Shown here piece after piece: positions 12,869 to 24,237 of a DNA stretch of 64,000 nt. Origin of the DNA: Ignelater luminosus (taxonomy: Eukaryota; Arthropoda; Insecta; Coleoptera; Elateridae); assembly GCA_011009095.1 (NCBI GenBank), contig VTPC01090611.1, forward strand, positions 285,498 through 349,497, given 5' to 3'. The notes under the pieces were generated by a model. That model made no database searches and was not told where the DNA came from. It worked only from the letters and a program-made list of their open reading frames with translations. The position numbers and the translations under genes are program-made. Every line of letters begins with the position of its first letter. Position 1 is the first letter of the stretch.

Positions 12869-14636
12869 CTTGCAAGAATGAGATGGGATTGTATAGTGTG
12901 ACTAATCTAACATGTTGCGTAAAAAATGCTGGCAACTGAGTTTAATAAGAAGACCCTAAATTATTTAAATAGAATGTTTCTTTTCTTGACAAATTTTACC
13001 TTTCGAGTTTTCTTACAAAAATTATTTATTTTATAATGAAAATAAAATAAAAGTAACTTGAGTAGACTCCAGGTACCATTTCTTGATTTAAAATTTATAC
13101 ATAGGTAGACATTTTAAAAGTATCAAAATCGGTCAAGACAAATTTAAAATTGAAACAGAAAGAATGACCTACTCTACCTGCTTCACTTGTTCCTGATCGT
13201 ATCGTTACGTCCAGAGTGATTTATATTATCAACGGTTGATACCTTCAGATCTCGACAAAATATCTTCTTCTGTGACATGACTGGTTTAGAATTTGTTCCT
13301 GGGAACCCTTTCTAGTTGATCTCACCCATCTCCGACGTTTAAGCTAGCCTGTTGGCACTTTACTTTCTGTTAATTCAGATAAAGAAGACCAATTTTTGAG
13401 ACAAATGGGATTAGGCAATGCTTATAAATTTTATAAATAGCTGTCTTTTAGAATCTGTTTGAAATGTTCACTGCTAATTTTCAGAATGTGCACATGTCCG
13501 CGATTCTACAATATTGCAATCGTTTAAAAATATTATGCTTAACCAGTAATATTACAACGAATGCTATTATTTCATGGGTTTGAAAAAAATATACAAAAAT
13601 ATACAGGATGTTCTGTTTAGGATTTTTAAGTTGACGTATACAGAGCGGCTGAAATAAATGAACACAGGAGATTATCGCTTTTCATATTTGTTTTACAGAA
13701 AAATTCTACTTAGAAAAATCTTTCATCCCAATTAGGTAAATATGACCGTACATGTAATTTTTAGTTTTTTGTACAGGGTATTTCTTAGCAAGTGAAAAGA
13801 AGAGTTATCAGAAATTTAGTTGAACATGTACAGTTAAAATTAAAGTAGAAATATCCATGATATATAGAAATACTTAAAACAGCGAAGTATTAACGTTACT
13901 TTCAGACTTCACTACCAACGAATTGTAGGGTAGTCTATTTTCTACTACTTTTATAAAAGCAAAGAAACTAGAATAATTTTTAACAAACCTAGATTTTTAA
14001 AAATTGTTTTTATCTTTCAATTTAATGAAAGAACTTTGTCATGTTATATAGAGACTGTGAATTGTTTTCAAGAAGGCTCCTATCCGTTTTATTTATCATC
14101 TGGCTAAACAACAGAAGCAGTGTTCTTTCTATTTCGATATCTCTATCTAGAATAGTATACTCACCAATCTTTCTTAAAGGGTTTTTAAGACTATACACAG
14201 GAAGAGATAAGAAAAACTCGTTTTACTATCACTACCGATGGAGAATATTTCATGGCTGCAATTAAACTTGAAAAAAAGATGAAGTCAGCTACGAATCATT
14301 TATTATTTTTTTTAACTATTACATGCTACTACAATTTTAAGTGCTATAGATTGATTTTTATTTTATCTGGTGGCATACTTTTTGGCAAAATCCATTATGC
14401 TTTTAATTATCTCGCGACTTCTTTTGTGGAGGTGAATTAAAAGAAGTTTTTCTATCCTTGTTTTTATTCTCAGAAGATTTTGGAAGATCTACAACAATGT
14501 TTTAATTATAATAAAAAGAATACAACGAGATAAAAAACGAATTTTTCAATTTAACACAATGGCACTTTATCAATGATTTAATGTGTTAATAAAATAATTT
14601 CCGACATAATTAAGAACGTGATAAAAGCTTTATTAC
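12869..14636. other. probable intron or spacer, no gene shown
   Basis: Mostly AT-rich. A minus-strand open stretch at about 13190-13305 (reading GTNSKPVMSQKKIFCRDL from a CAG acceptor) is coding-like. It could be a linking exon, but the donors I can see do not give the phase needed for the exon at 12868. Decamer variants lie at 13602 and 13772. Confidence 0.35.
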
Positions 14637-14742
14637 CTTTACAGTAGGAAGAAGCTGCGCGTGCCACTTCAACATTGTTGTTGGCGTAGTCTTGTAATCT
14701 CCTAGTAGGACTATTACCACCGCCTTGAGATTGAGAGTACAT
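14637..14742 (-). CDS. candidate first coding exon, unrecognised
   Basis: An ATG at 14742 in the context CAAACAAAAAATG opens 35 codons that end at a donor AAAG|GTAATA in phase 1. The peptide begins MYSQSQGGGNSPTRRLQD and continues YANNNVEVARAASSYCK. Codon use is balanced and unlike chance frames nearby. It is probably the start of a minus-strand gene that may include the exon at 12868-12718, though the phases require at least one more exon between them. Product not recognised. Confidence 0.5.
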
Positions 14743-15226
14743 TTTTTGTTTGCTGGGTGCGCTTCTTACCAGTATGATAATTGCAAGATGACTGCAGAAA
14801 AGTTATAGAGAGTTACAAGTTGCAAAAGTGGCTTTCAAGGTTAATGAATGTGGCGCATGCGTCGAACTTTAAGAGGGTATACATAAGTATGGTCATAACA
14901 GTTTGAGTTACATAAAAAAATATAATTGAAAAAAAACTTGATCTTGCAATATGTTCATGGTGGAACCAATATAAGAGAAAGAAAGTTACCAAAAGCAGTG
15001 TTGGGGAACCAACATAAAGACATTATTCTGTAGTAAAAAATAAAAAGAAAGCTTGGATAATCTTTTTTCAAAAAAATTCAAAAAGCCTTAAAGTTTTGCT
15101 AAAAAAATCAATTTTTTAAATTAACTCTGTAACAGCTTGTGTTGCAATTGCAAAATTTGGTATGCATGCACTACTTATCAAGGCCTTTATTTGTACTTAT
15201 TTGCAGTAACTAATTTTGTTGCAGGG

Positions 15227-15541
15227 GTGGTTTTGGAGATAGGGAGCCGCTTTAATCTCCAGCACTTTTTTGTGCACCCAAGTGTCTGAAATCTAATGCT
15301 GCCATTCCATAGCCCTGTTTTATTTGGAAAGACTCTTGCTTCTTCAGTTACTTTTGAAAACATACATATTTTCTGAAGAAACTCCAAAAACCATTAGAGC
15401 TTCAAGTGTATTATTGTACACACACTTTTTGGACAAAGGTAGTTTTGACAAATTAGTTGTATATGTACCAAATCTTGTTGCTGTACTACAAACTGTTGCA
15501 GAGTTATTAAAAAATAAATCTCCTCCTTTAGCAGAACTTTA
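15227..15541 (+). pseudogene. decayed coding-like fragment, unrecognised
   Basis: Two overlapping protein-like frames follow each other on the plus strand. The first begins VVLEIGSRFNLQHFF and the second (15324-15541) contains RASSVLLYTHFLDKGSFD and VVYVPNLVAVLQTVAELL. A stop and a frame change separate them, so the sequence cannot be translated as it stands. A further stretch at 15950-16380 has similar scraps such as LKECKYLNTADMSN. This looks like a retrocopy or an old transposon ORF; I could not place the family. Confidence 0.3.
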
Positions 15542-17280
15542 AGGTGGTGTACCTCCACAGAAAAACGATTTTGAAAATTTCTTTTTTTTTTAATTTTTCA
15601 CTATAGAATAATGTCCGTATGTTTGTTCTATGCAATTTAGAAACCCCCTGTATTTTAGTAGTGTAATACTTAATAAAAATCATCACATTTATAAATTTTG
15701 TTTTTAGGATGAAATCGTTTGATTTTTTTTGCTTTAAAATTTTTTATTTTTGAATTGTTAACCTTGCCTGTTTTTATGTCGGAAATTGATTATTAAAAAG
15801 GAAATTTTTCAAAGTTAATTATATAATTACTTCGATTGATCTAGGATGGATTTTGGATCTAAAGGCTTAAGATCCATTCAATTGATATCTAGATCAGATC
15901 AAAACATTACCTAGATTGGTCTTGTTAATCGCTTCGTGCAAACCTTGAAGATGTTACCTTCTGCAATTGACAGTTGGACGCTGAACTACAAAAACGTTTT
16001 TTACAGGATGGAAAAATGCCACACAGCACTACACATGCTTTTCCATCTATTTTAATGTTTGGCAGGAAAAAGATCTTGAATTAATTTGATAGTAACTATT
16101 TTGGACGTGTTGTTTTAGTTGTAGCATATCTGCTGTTCCAATGCCCTATGTGTAAACCCTAAGCTTAGGCACACAATAGTTTAGCAAATGAGACTTTTGC
16201 TTTCCATTAGTAACAAAGCTATAGAAATATTGTTTGCCTTTCTGTCTTGTTTACTGAAGGAATGTAAGTATCTGAACACTGCAGATATGAGTAATAACAA
16301 GTTTCTTAGGTTTAAGAGGTGTACTGCCTCAGTATCTTCTAGTATTAGCCACCACCAATATTATCAACAAAAGAAATCTTAAGCGGTATAAATGCTACCG
16401 TGTGTTCTGGACTTTCCTGAGACTATTCAAAAATAATTTTTTGTTGGTTATATTTTACAGGGTGTAACGATAATCATATTACATTTTGTATTTTGTAAGA
16501 AATAAGAAAGTTAACAAGAACCAGTTTTATTAGATTTTTCGTTTTTTTCCTTCTGCAGTTTTAAGATAAAAATGCCCTGATTGCATTAAACAAAGTTTTT
16601 AATTTCTTAGGTTAGTGAAAACAGTAAGAATATTATTTCTTTACTTAAAATTAGGTAAAAATCCATTTTCCTATGTGTTCATAACTGCTAACAGAAATAT
16701 AAATAAAAAAATTACAGAGAAATTGAGTATTTACGTATAACAATAAACCTTAATTCTGTTTGTTTTACCACGTAGACTATAATTGAAAATATTTATATTC
16801 TACAGAAATTTAAAACGGTGAAATGTTGAACATGTCCACCGGCGAATAGTAGAGGGCACCACAAATACAAATGAAGTAGCACTTGAAGGTCAAACGTATA
16901 ATATTCTATTCAAAAACGAAAGAAAATTCTAACAAACTCATAAAACCCCTTTGTGATAACCAAACAAAGATTTTTCTTTTCTTGTTTAAAGAAACTTTAT
17001 CCACCCACACATCCAGAGCGTCAACATGTTTTATTGCGTAATACTCGAGTCAATCTCCTTAGCTTTAGTTTAAACAAGATTGTTGAAGAGAAATGCAAAC
17101 AGTTTCATTTCTATTCGATAAACCTTATTTAGAGTTAGAAGTAACACTTGCAATTTCAAGAAAACAAAAACTAAAACAGTTTGTTTTGTATATCTGTTAT
17201 CTAGAATAATACCTACCATATGAAAATTTGCTATTGCAGTTAAAAGAAAAGCAAAAGATCTTAGGCAACTAAGCTTGTAT

Positions 17281-17640
17281 TCAGTTAGTTATTCATTTAC
17301 TGGAGCTACAACTTCTACATTATATTTATTGCATCTAGTATCAATTACAATTGCGTAAAAAGTTGACATTAAAAATTTTTTAATAAGTTTAGTTTAGCTG
17401 TATGGTAATTTACAGGGAATGCAATGTTTCGAAAAAAACGTCATTTTCGGCAATAACCGAAAGATGATTTATTTCTAATGGAAACTATTCAAAATTTATT
17501 TCTTGGTGGAAAATTTTGATACCATTCCATTCAGTGTATACTAAGACTCAATCGTTGAACTATAACTACGTAATATTGAAAATGTAGAAAAACTTAGAAT
17601 ACGTATAGCTCATATGGTGGGTGGGACCCTCTTAATTTGA
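17281..17640 (+). repeat. left LTR-like copy of the Gypsy-type element
   Basis: This segment resembles 21113-21621 in the same orientation. The best part is 17490-17640, where I estimate three-quarters or more of bases match by eye, including shared AGCTCAT and CTTAATTTG-like ends. The two copies flank Gypsy pol remnants, as LTRs would. The left edge is unclear because divergence is high. Confidence 0.5.
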
Positions 17641-19136
17641 TTCTTAGTCAAAATAAAATCTGATGGTTTAATATTTGTCAGTTTGGATTACAATAGCTTT
17701 AAACGCTAGCTGTCAAGCATTGTTGAGAGTTGTCGCCAATGTCCAAATGTCAAAAATCGAATACAAAATCGGAGTGTAAGTCAAATCATTTATCAAAAGC
17801 TATAACTCAAACTGAAAATCGAGAAAACCCAATATTATAATTTGATCAAATCAAATGCAAAATCTGATAAGGTAAACTCAGTCCGTCTCTGTTCGCTGTT
17901 TTAATTCAGTTTAATTCCCTTGTTTAAAACTATGATCTCTTTGGAAAAACCGTGGATGTCATTATAAATTGGTTCACTACTTACTTTATCAAGACCAGTT
18001 ACCTTTATAGGTTCAAGCTTCGTGAATGTCGCAGTCTTCCCTCATCATTTTGCAGGACATCTCCATCATCAGCTTTTACTCAGAGAGGTCGACTGGTATC
18101 TCGAAGGTTCCGTTAGTGACACTCTCACTCTCGTGTCACTCACCCTTTCGGCATGGAACGTCTAACACCTTGAAGTTTGGGGAGATTTCCAGTCCAGATT
18201 CATTGAGTTCTGTTTAAACAGCGCCACTGTATGAGGAATGCAATCAAAGATCGCACTTTGTTAGCAGTAACTGACAATACCCAGTAGTCTTAAGAACCTT
18301 GCAAAGCTGGAGTACAAGTCTGGCTACGGGTCTACTGCAGTCTATATCATGTGCATTAATAAAAACATCTTTGAAATCGGTTTTATGATTCTGATATAAC
18401 CTCACCAACAAAGAAAAGTCACTGGCCTATAACCTTTCCGGACATCCGAGCAACCAAATCGAAATCGATCTAGGGGTTTTAAAGATAATCAGAAACATAC
18501 AAACCTTCATATGTACTTTGGAACTGATAACATCCTTTTTTCTCGGCTAAAAAGGAATTTGAGCTAACTCTTTTGGTTCTTGGTTTATAGTCAAGAAAAC
18601 CAAAATGACTACTGATGTTTCTTTCAAAAATCTTAAAAATAAATGAAAAGTTCTTTAGGCAGTTTTATTGCAAATAACCTTAGATTATCCTAATTCTTTT
18701 CTCAAAGTCGAGTCGGTTAAAAACCCTCGCTATGTCTCACATTTTAAACTTTCCATCTGGTATAAAAATTTTGCTCTTTACACAGTTGTTGCATACATAA
18801 CTATTATAGGTATGTTTTATTTTATTTTTAATTCCCGAATATGCTATTAAATTCTTCGTCACTGTTTGCGGGATATTCTATATAGTTTTTCAATAAAACA
18901 CCCTATACATTCTGGTATCTTCAACTCTTCACCTGGTCCATTAAAGAGTAACATTGCATAGGATTGGACAAAGCAGAATATCAAGAAGTAAGAGACAAGT
19001 ATTTTCTTTTGCTGCGAAAAAATGTTTCTAGGGAATAGAATCATTTCTCAAAGTTAGGCATTTCAAGAGGTGGTTTCGCAGTTTCATTAAGAAGCATCCA
19101 CGGAGACCCGCTGAAATGCAAGTCATCAAACTAGAG

Positions 19137-19206
19137 AACTACAAGATCATCTGCATAGCCCAGTGTAAACAAGTTGTCCTCAACGAGTCTTTGCAGAAGT
19201 ACATCA
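19137..19206 (-). mobile_element. LINE reverse transcriptase remnant (YADDLVV box)
   Basis: Read on the minus strand, this stretch gives LLQRLVEDNLFTLG followed by YADDLVV, the catalytic box of non-LTR reverse transcriptases of the R1/Loa/Jockey kind. A stop follows two codons later. Scraps of open frame continue toward lower coordinates. The orientation opposes the surrounding Gypsy pol sequence, so a LINE probably inserted into an older LTR element. Confidence 0.6.
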
Positions 19207-19449
19207 AGCCTAAGGTACTACAGGAATGAAGAGAAAAAAAGACTTTCCAAAAAAAAACAAGAAAACAGCATACGAGACGACTTCGATTGTTGAGCCATTA
19301 AGGTTCTGTTAGCGAATATGGATTGTATTCACCTGAGATTCTTCCAAACAGAAGCATAAATAGAGTCGAGCGTCATGTTAACGAACGCTCCTTATATGTT
19401 CAAGAATGATCGAACAGCAAACTTTTATTGCAGTGCCTTCTTGATCCTG

Positions 19450-20535
19450 ATTGCTGATGCTCATTCTTATGGAGTCGGAGCAATATTAGCACATATTATG
19501 CCCAATGGCGAAGAAGCTCTTGTGTATTTCCGTTGAGCAAAACTATTTGCAATTTGAACGTGAAATCTTGGCCATTACATTTGGAATTGCAAAATTTTAC
19601 AATTTTCTTGCAGGAAGAGGTTTTACGATTTATATTGATTGCAAGCCTATTTATTATTGGGTTATTAAATCCTTCAAAACCTATTTGATATTTAGCATTT
19701 TCCAAAATGATAAGATGGTGTTTACAATTACTTGCGTATAACTGTGTCTGCACAATGCAGACGCTATGTCTTGTCTTTCCAGACTAGAAACAAATCCTGA
19801 TATTCCCGATCTTATCTCAGGACAATCTGAATTCCTTATTACGGCTCGTGAAATTGCAAATGCAACACAAAATGCGATTGTTCTTAGATGGTTAACTGTG
19901 TCACCCAAGAATTTAGCTCTTTATGTAAGAAGAAAACTGAAGTTTTCAGTTTTAAAAGAATGTATTGTTTGAGATCATCGTATCATAAATCCAAAGTCTC
20001 TATGACCAGAACAAAAATGATGGCACGTTTTTATTCTTGGTAGCCAGAATTAGAGGAGGACATGTAAAAAATGATTGGAAATAGCAATGAATATTTAAAG
20101 TTTACTACTAAAAGTCGTACTTGTAGTCGACGAATTTTCATGTTGAGTCAAGGTAAAGAAGGTTAAAACGGTAAACTCACAGGAAACAGTCAGAGAACTT
20201 AGGAACATACTTTGTTATCATCATCAATTGCAGACAAGCATAAAGCTTGCAGTTCTGAAATTATGAAGCAATTTACAAAGCAAATTCTCTTACATCTTCG
20301 TTCCACTCTTCTTCAAATGGTCAAGTAGAGAGGTAGGTTCAAACCAAGAAGCTATACGATTAGAAACATGGGACTTAAAACTGTTATTGAGCAAGGAAGT
20401 TATCGCCAGAAAAAAAGGATGTCATATATATGAAGTAACTTTTAAAGACGGCATTCAGAGAATTCGGAATGAAGATCATATTTTAACAAGAGACGATTCC
20501 AAAAGTAACACAGATTCAAGTAAGAGAGGAGGAAC
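19450..20535 (+). pseudogene. Gypsy-type pol remnant (RNase H and integrase)
   Basis: The RNase H part starts with IADAHSYGVGAILAH, then QNYLQFEREILAITFGIAKF and FTIYIDCKPIYYW, the usual order of a Gypsy/Ty3 polyprotein. ADAMSCLSRLE at about 19757-19789 matches the ADALSRLP-type linker. Integrase pieces follow: TRTKMMARFYSW near 20000 and TSSFHSSSNGQVER at about 20292-20331. Stops and frame changes throughout show the copy is dead. A purine-rich tract (20522-20534) before TGTTGTAAAGTGAC is a plausible polypurine tract and 3' LTR start. Confidence 0.8.
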
Positions 20536-21112
20536 TGTTGTAAAGTGACTGATGATGACCGAATTTGTAATTTAAAATTAAGTAGTAGACTGATAAAAAG
20601 AATAGATAAGCTTTCCTGTCAGACTTCTATTTGTTCTTGAATTGATCGTATCATTCCAACCAGTATTTGGTTTGGACCAGGTGATTTTTTGTTTATGTAA
20701 CACTTCTTCCCTTTAGGTTATGTTTAGCGGAGAAATTTAAATTCTTCTGTTAATTTAGCTGTGCTTAACGTTTTAGATTCTTTGTAATTAGCAACATGTA
20801 ATAGTGACATTTTCCAAAGATTTACAATGTAGGAATTAGTGTGATATTAGTATATTTGTAGGTGATTTATCTATTGTTTTCGTTCATTTGTTTTGTTAAA
20901 GTTAAAATCACTGAAAAACAAGTTAAACTTGATTTCGGTTTTTTCTTTTTGTTTCAACTAACGTAATTCAAAATTTGATCTATCTTGATATCTTTTATTT
21001 AGATTTAGTACTTACCACTTGAAAATAGTAAACGAAGTTATACACATTGTGTTATCCATATCACAGCTGACAAACTAAATTTTATGGAGACAACTAAATT
21101 TATAAGAAATGA

Positions 21113-21621
21113 AGACAGTTATTATTCGTTTATTAAAGCTACAACTTTTATATTATATCTTAACATATTGTGTACCATATATGAAAAACGGAAAATCCAA
21201 ATGGAAAGCGAAATATGCAAAAAGACCTAGGTGCCCTCTTTTCTGAAATAAACATTTTTACAGTTTTAGAATATAAATGCCATGAGGAACTTGCCAGAGC
21301 AATTATTTAGGGATAGCATTTTGGCCTTTTTATATATTTCACTCTTCAAATGATTATTATATTAAAGTACTTAACTTTAATAAAACTAAAATAACTAAAA
21401 TTATTGAGTCCAGTACTAATCTAAGAAACAATGTTAATCTGTAATTGTTTACATTTTTAAAACTGAAACTAACTTAATAATTTATGCTCAAAATTTACTT
21501 CTTGGTAGAAAATGCTGATACTAGATTTTATTAAACTCAATTGTTGAACCATAAATACTTAGTAATAAAAATGTGGAAAAAATGTGTAGCTCATTATTGT
21601 GGGAGGAACTCTTCTAATTTG
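21113..21621 (+). repeat. right LTR-like copy of the Gypsy-type element
   Basis: Same-direction partner of 17281-17640. If the polypurine tract at 20522-20534 is right, the LTR could extend back to 20536, giving about 1.1 kb. Similarity ends near the shared AATTTG at about 21620, inside the last coding exon of the small gene on the other strand. Confidence 0.5.
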
Positions 21622-22613
21622 TTCGTGGCTTCTTCTGTGGCGGTGCACTAGATCCCCTTCTGTCAGAGGTGTTGTTTCCAGACCTCTGAGAATCTGTAAC
21701 AATTCTTTATTTACACTTACTGTAACTGCTAACCAAACAACAAACAAGTAAAACAACTATCTCTCTAAATTTATTTTAATATCGTTTATGGTTTGGCGCG
21801 ACCTTTTTGCTTCCCCAATAATTCTTGTTCTAGTATGGCTGATTAAAATACAAAATTTCATTTCAAAAATGTAAAAAAATAATTTTCGGCACAGAATTAA
21901 AATTCTATAATTATTCTATGTAATCTTTTGTATTTTAAATATACAAAATAAAATCAGGTATGAAATTTAAACGAAGGCAGTTTCATATCTAATCTAGTAA
22001 TTCAATAGGACGCGCGCTTTTTGTTATTGTTAGCATTCCATCAGGTGACTAATAATCACAGGAAGTTTTAAATTAAGCAAATAAAAATATTGGTATTTTT
22101 TAAAAGTGCAGGGTATTGTTTTGTAAAAGCGACCACAACGCAACTTTATAGCAAAACATTTTGTACTTTTCCAAAACTTTGTATCATACGACTCGCAATT
22201 TTTCGAATCCTCTTATAATAATAATAATTTACACACACAAACAATTAATCTTACCACTGACAAAACAATTCTTCTTGCTGATATACTGTTTAGATATTTA
22301 GTGATAGCAATTTTAAAAAGAAAGACGAAGGGGATAGCAAAAACCAGTAGATAACAATAAAATTAAAGCTAATAAAATATTAAAACCAACATTTTACAGT
22401 TCAGACAAAAAATAGCTTTGGTATTCTGAAATTATTCATACAGTTGCGTCTATTTTAATGTACGTGGTGAAAATGTATAAATTGCTTACCTTTGTTGGAG
22501 GAAGACCCAGAGGAAAACGAAGTAGAAGACGAAGAGGAAGAAGCAGACCCATTCTGAATGTTTTCGTTTTTTCTTGGGCTGCCTGGTTCACTTTTAGCAG
22601 GTTTGGACAACAT
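21614..22613 (-). CDS. small Ser-rich basic protein, two exons, unrecognised
   Basis: Exon 1 runs from 22613 down to 22490 and exon 2 from 21693 down to 21614, with stop TAG at 21616-21614. The donor AAAG|GTAAGC leaves one base and the acceptor TTGTTACAG|AT supplies two, so the frame is kept and 67 residues result. The protein begins MLSKPAKSEPGSPRKNEN, has a long serine tract, and ends QKKPRTN with a basic nuclear-signal-like cluster. It looks disordered, with no fold, signal peptide or membrane segment. I chose the ATG in the context ATCACCATG; an in-frame ATG 15 codons upstream is possible. The stop lies in sequence shared with the repeat at 17.6 kb, so the 3' end may be transposon-derived. 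No family recognised. Confidence 0.5.
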
Positions 22614-22897
22614 GGTGATGCTGCGATGTCTTGTTAAACGTAACCAACGCGATGACAAATGCGAAATGGTAGTTTGAATGATTCAGACGCAACAATACGT
22701 TCAACGTCAGTGTCTTGAACTAAACTTAACAACAAAAAAAGTTACTAGAAAGCAATGGAAACTTGTAGATTAACCAGCTGACTGTTACCTATTGTAAATA
22801 TTTAGAAGGATAAGTGTATTTTTAATTTCAATTTTGAATTCTTGATAGCTTTATTCTGTATACTTCATTAAATTTAGTCAGTGCTGATTTTAAGTAG

Positions 22898-23307
22898 TAC
22901 AGGGTGCGTCAAATCTGAACGTCAGTATTGCGATGAATTTTATTATACAAGATGAAGTTAATCTACACAGATACGAAAGTAATGGAAACGTTTAGAAAGT
23001 TTAGCGCAAGTTGATTTTTCTTGAAAACATTAATTTTTACAATGCAAAAGATTACGTCACTGTAAACTGTAGAAAAATGTATGTCTCTATCTATTAGATA
23101 CTTAAAATCTGATAATTTTGAGTTGTTTCTAGGATATTAAAAAAATTAAAAATATTTTTTAAACTGTAATATTCTGCATCTCGGAAACTTCTAAAAAAAT
23201 TAGCTAGTAAAGCAATTAGTACGAAAAGCAACAGCTTTTAAATTTTTATCCTAACTCTATAAATAACGCAGTTATGAAAAAATTCGGTTTAAGTAAGACA
23301 CCTTGTA
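22898..23307. repeat. 410-bp stretch bracketed by TACAGGGTG and CACCTTGTA
   Basis: The left end is TACAGGGTGC and the right end ACACCTTGTA, near-perfect reverse complements of each other. The interior is noncoding. It resembles the bracketed elements at 9423-9555 and 36068-36125 in its ends but not in its interior. Confidence 0.4.
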
Positions 23308-24237
23308 TATCATTAGGATTAAATTAATCTTCAAATTAGTTTTCTATTTATTTGTGCGATATTATTTAGAAAGTCGTAGGAAAGGTATGACAAACACTCT
23401 TTTAAGCGTTTGTGACCAATATGTTCACGAAAGTGTTTGATACAATTTTTATAGAATATAGTATGTCTCGTTTTTAATGTATTCATAGTGTATTTGGGTT
23501 ATTAGTAGAGCTAGAACGATGGGATTTGCACTGTATCTCTTAATCTTTCAAGTCAAATCTACTGGTAAAAACAAAATCTGGCCGTTTTCTTTTGCTTTTC
23601 GATACTTTTTATTGCCTTACTGCACTCTTTCTGAGAAATCTTGAATTTCTGCTTATGACAACAAAATAATGGTCACCAAATCTGTTTGGTTTTTATTACT
23701 AAGAAGTTGGGATAGTTTGGTGCAAACTTCATTGCTCCATATCGGAAATGGAACGCACACACAGAGAAGTTCAAGCGTACTAGGCTAAGTGGTAGCCTTT
23801 TCTAAAAAGTTAGATTTGCTCATGGTTTCTTCTTTAAATCTTAGGTTAGTGTATTCATTTTCTATTAGTAACACAACTTAAAAAGCCTGTTTGTGATGCT
23901 AGTTGTCTTGAAAGGAAATGTCCAAATTAACGTAATATCTTGATGAATTCCAAAGAAAAGATTAAACTGGATCTAGCAGTTCTACCCTTTTACTAAATTA
24001 AGTGAATTATGACAGCAAAACAATACAGCAAATACATGCCCAAAAAAGTCTAAGAAACAATATTTATTTCGCAGGTAAGCGATAATACATCTATGTGTAA
24101 ACTGATTTCATTATTTTCACATTAAGCAACAATATCAATTTAACACTTACCTTTCCGTCTGGATTTTTGCAATTATAAAAATAAGTAGTGCTAGTTTTCA
24201 AGTCAGTCTTATTCAGACAGAAAAATTTCATTTAAAA
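23308..24237. other. no gene seen
   Basis: AT-rich spacer between the bracketed repeat and the Tc1-type transposase remnant. I looked for terminal inverted repeats of the transposon here and did not find them. Confidence 0.5.

Noticed and set aside
18026..18217. 63-residue plus-strand frame in a less AT-biased stretch
   Set aside because: It lies among retrotransposon remnants. The opposite strand may be the tail of the nested LINE, and neither reading shows a clear motif.
21559..21756. 65-residue single-exon minus-strand frame overlapping exon 2 of the small gene
   Set aside because: It reads through a likely intron/exon border, and its frame does not fit the donor at 22490.
22614..22658. 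Upstream in-frame ATG extending the small Ser-rich protein by 15 residues
   Set aside because: The downstream ATG has a better start context (ATCACCATG); the longer form cannot be excluded.
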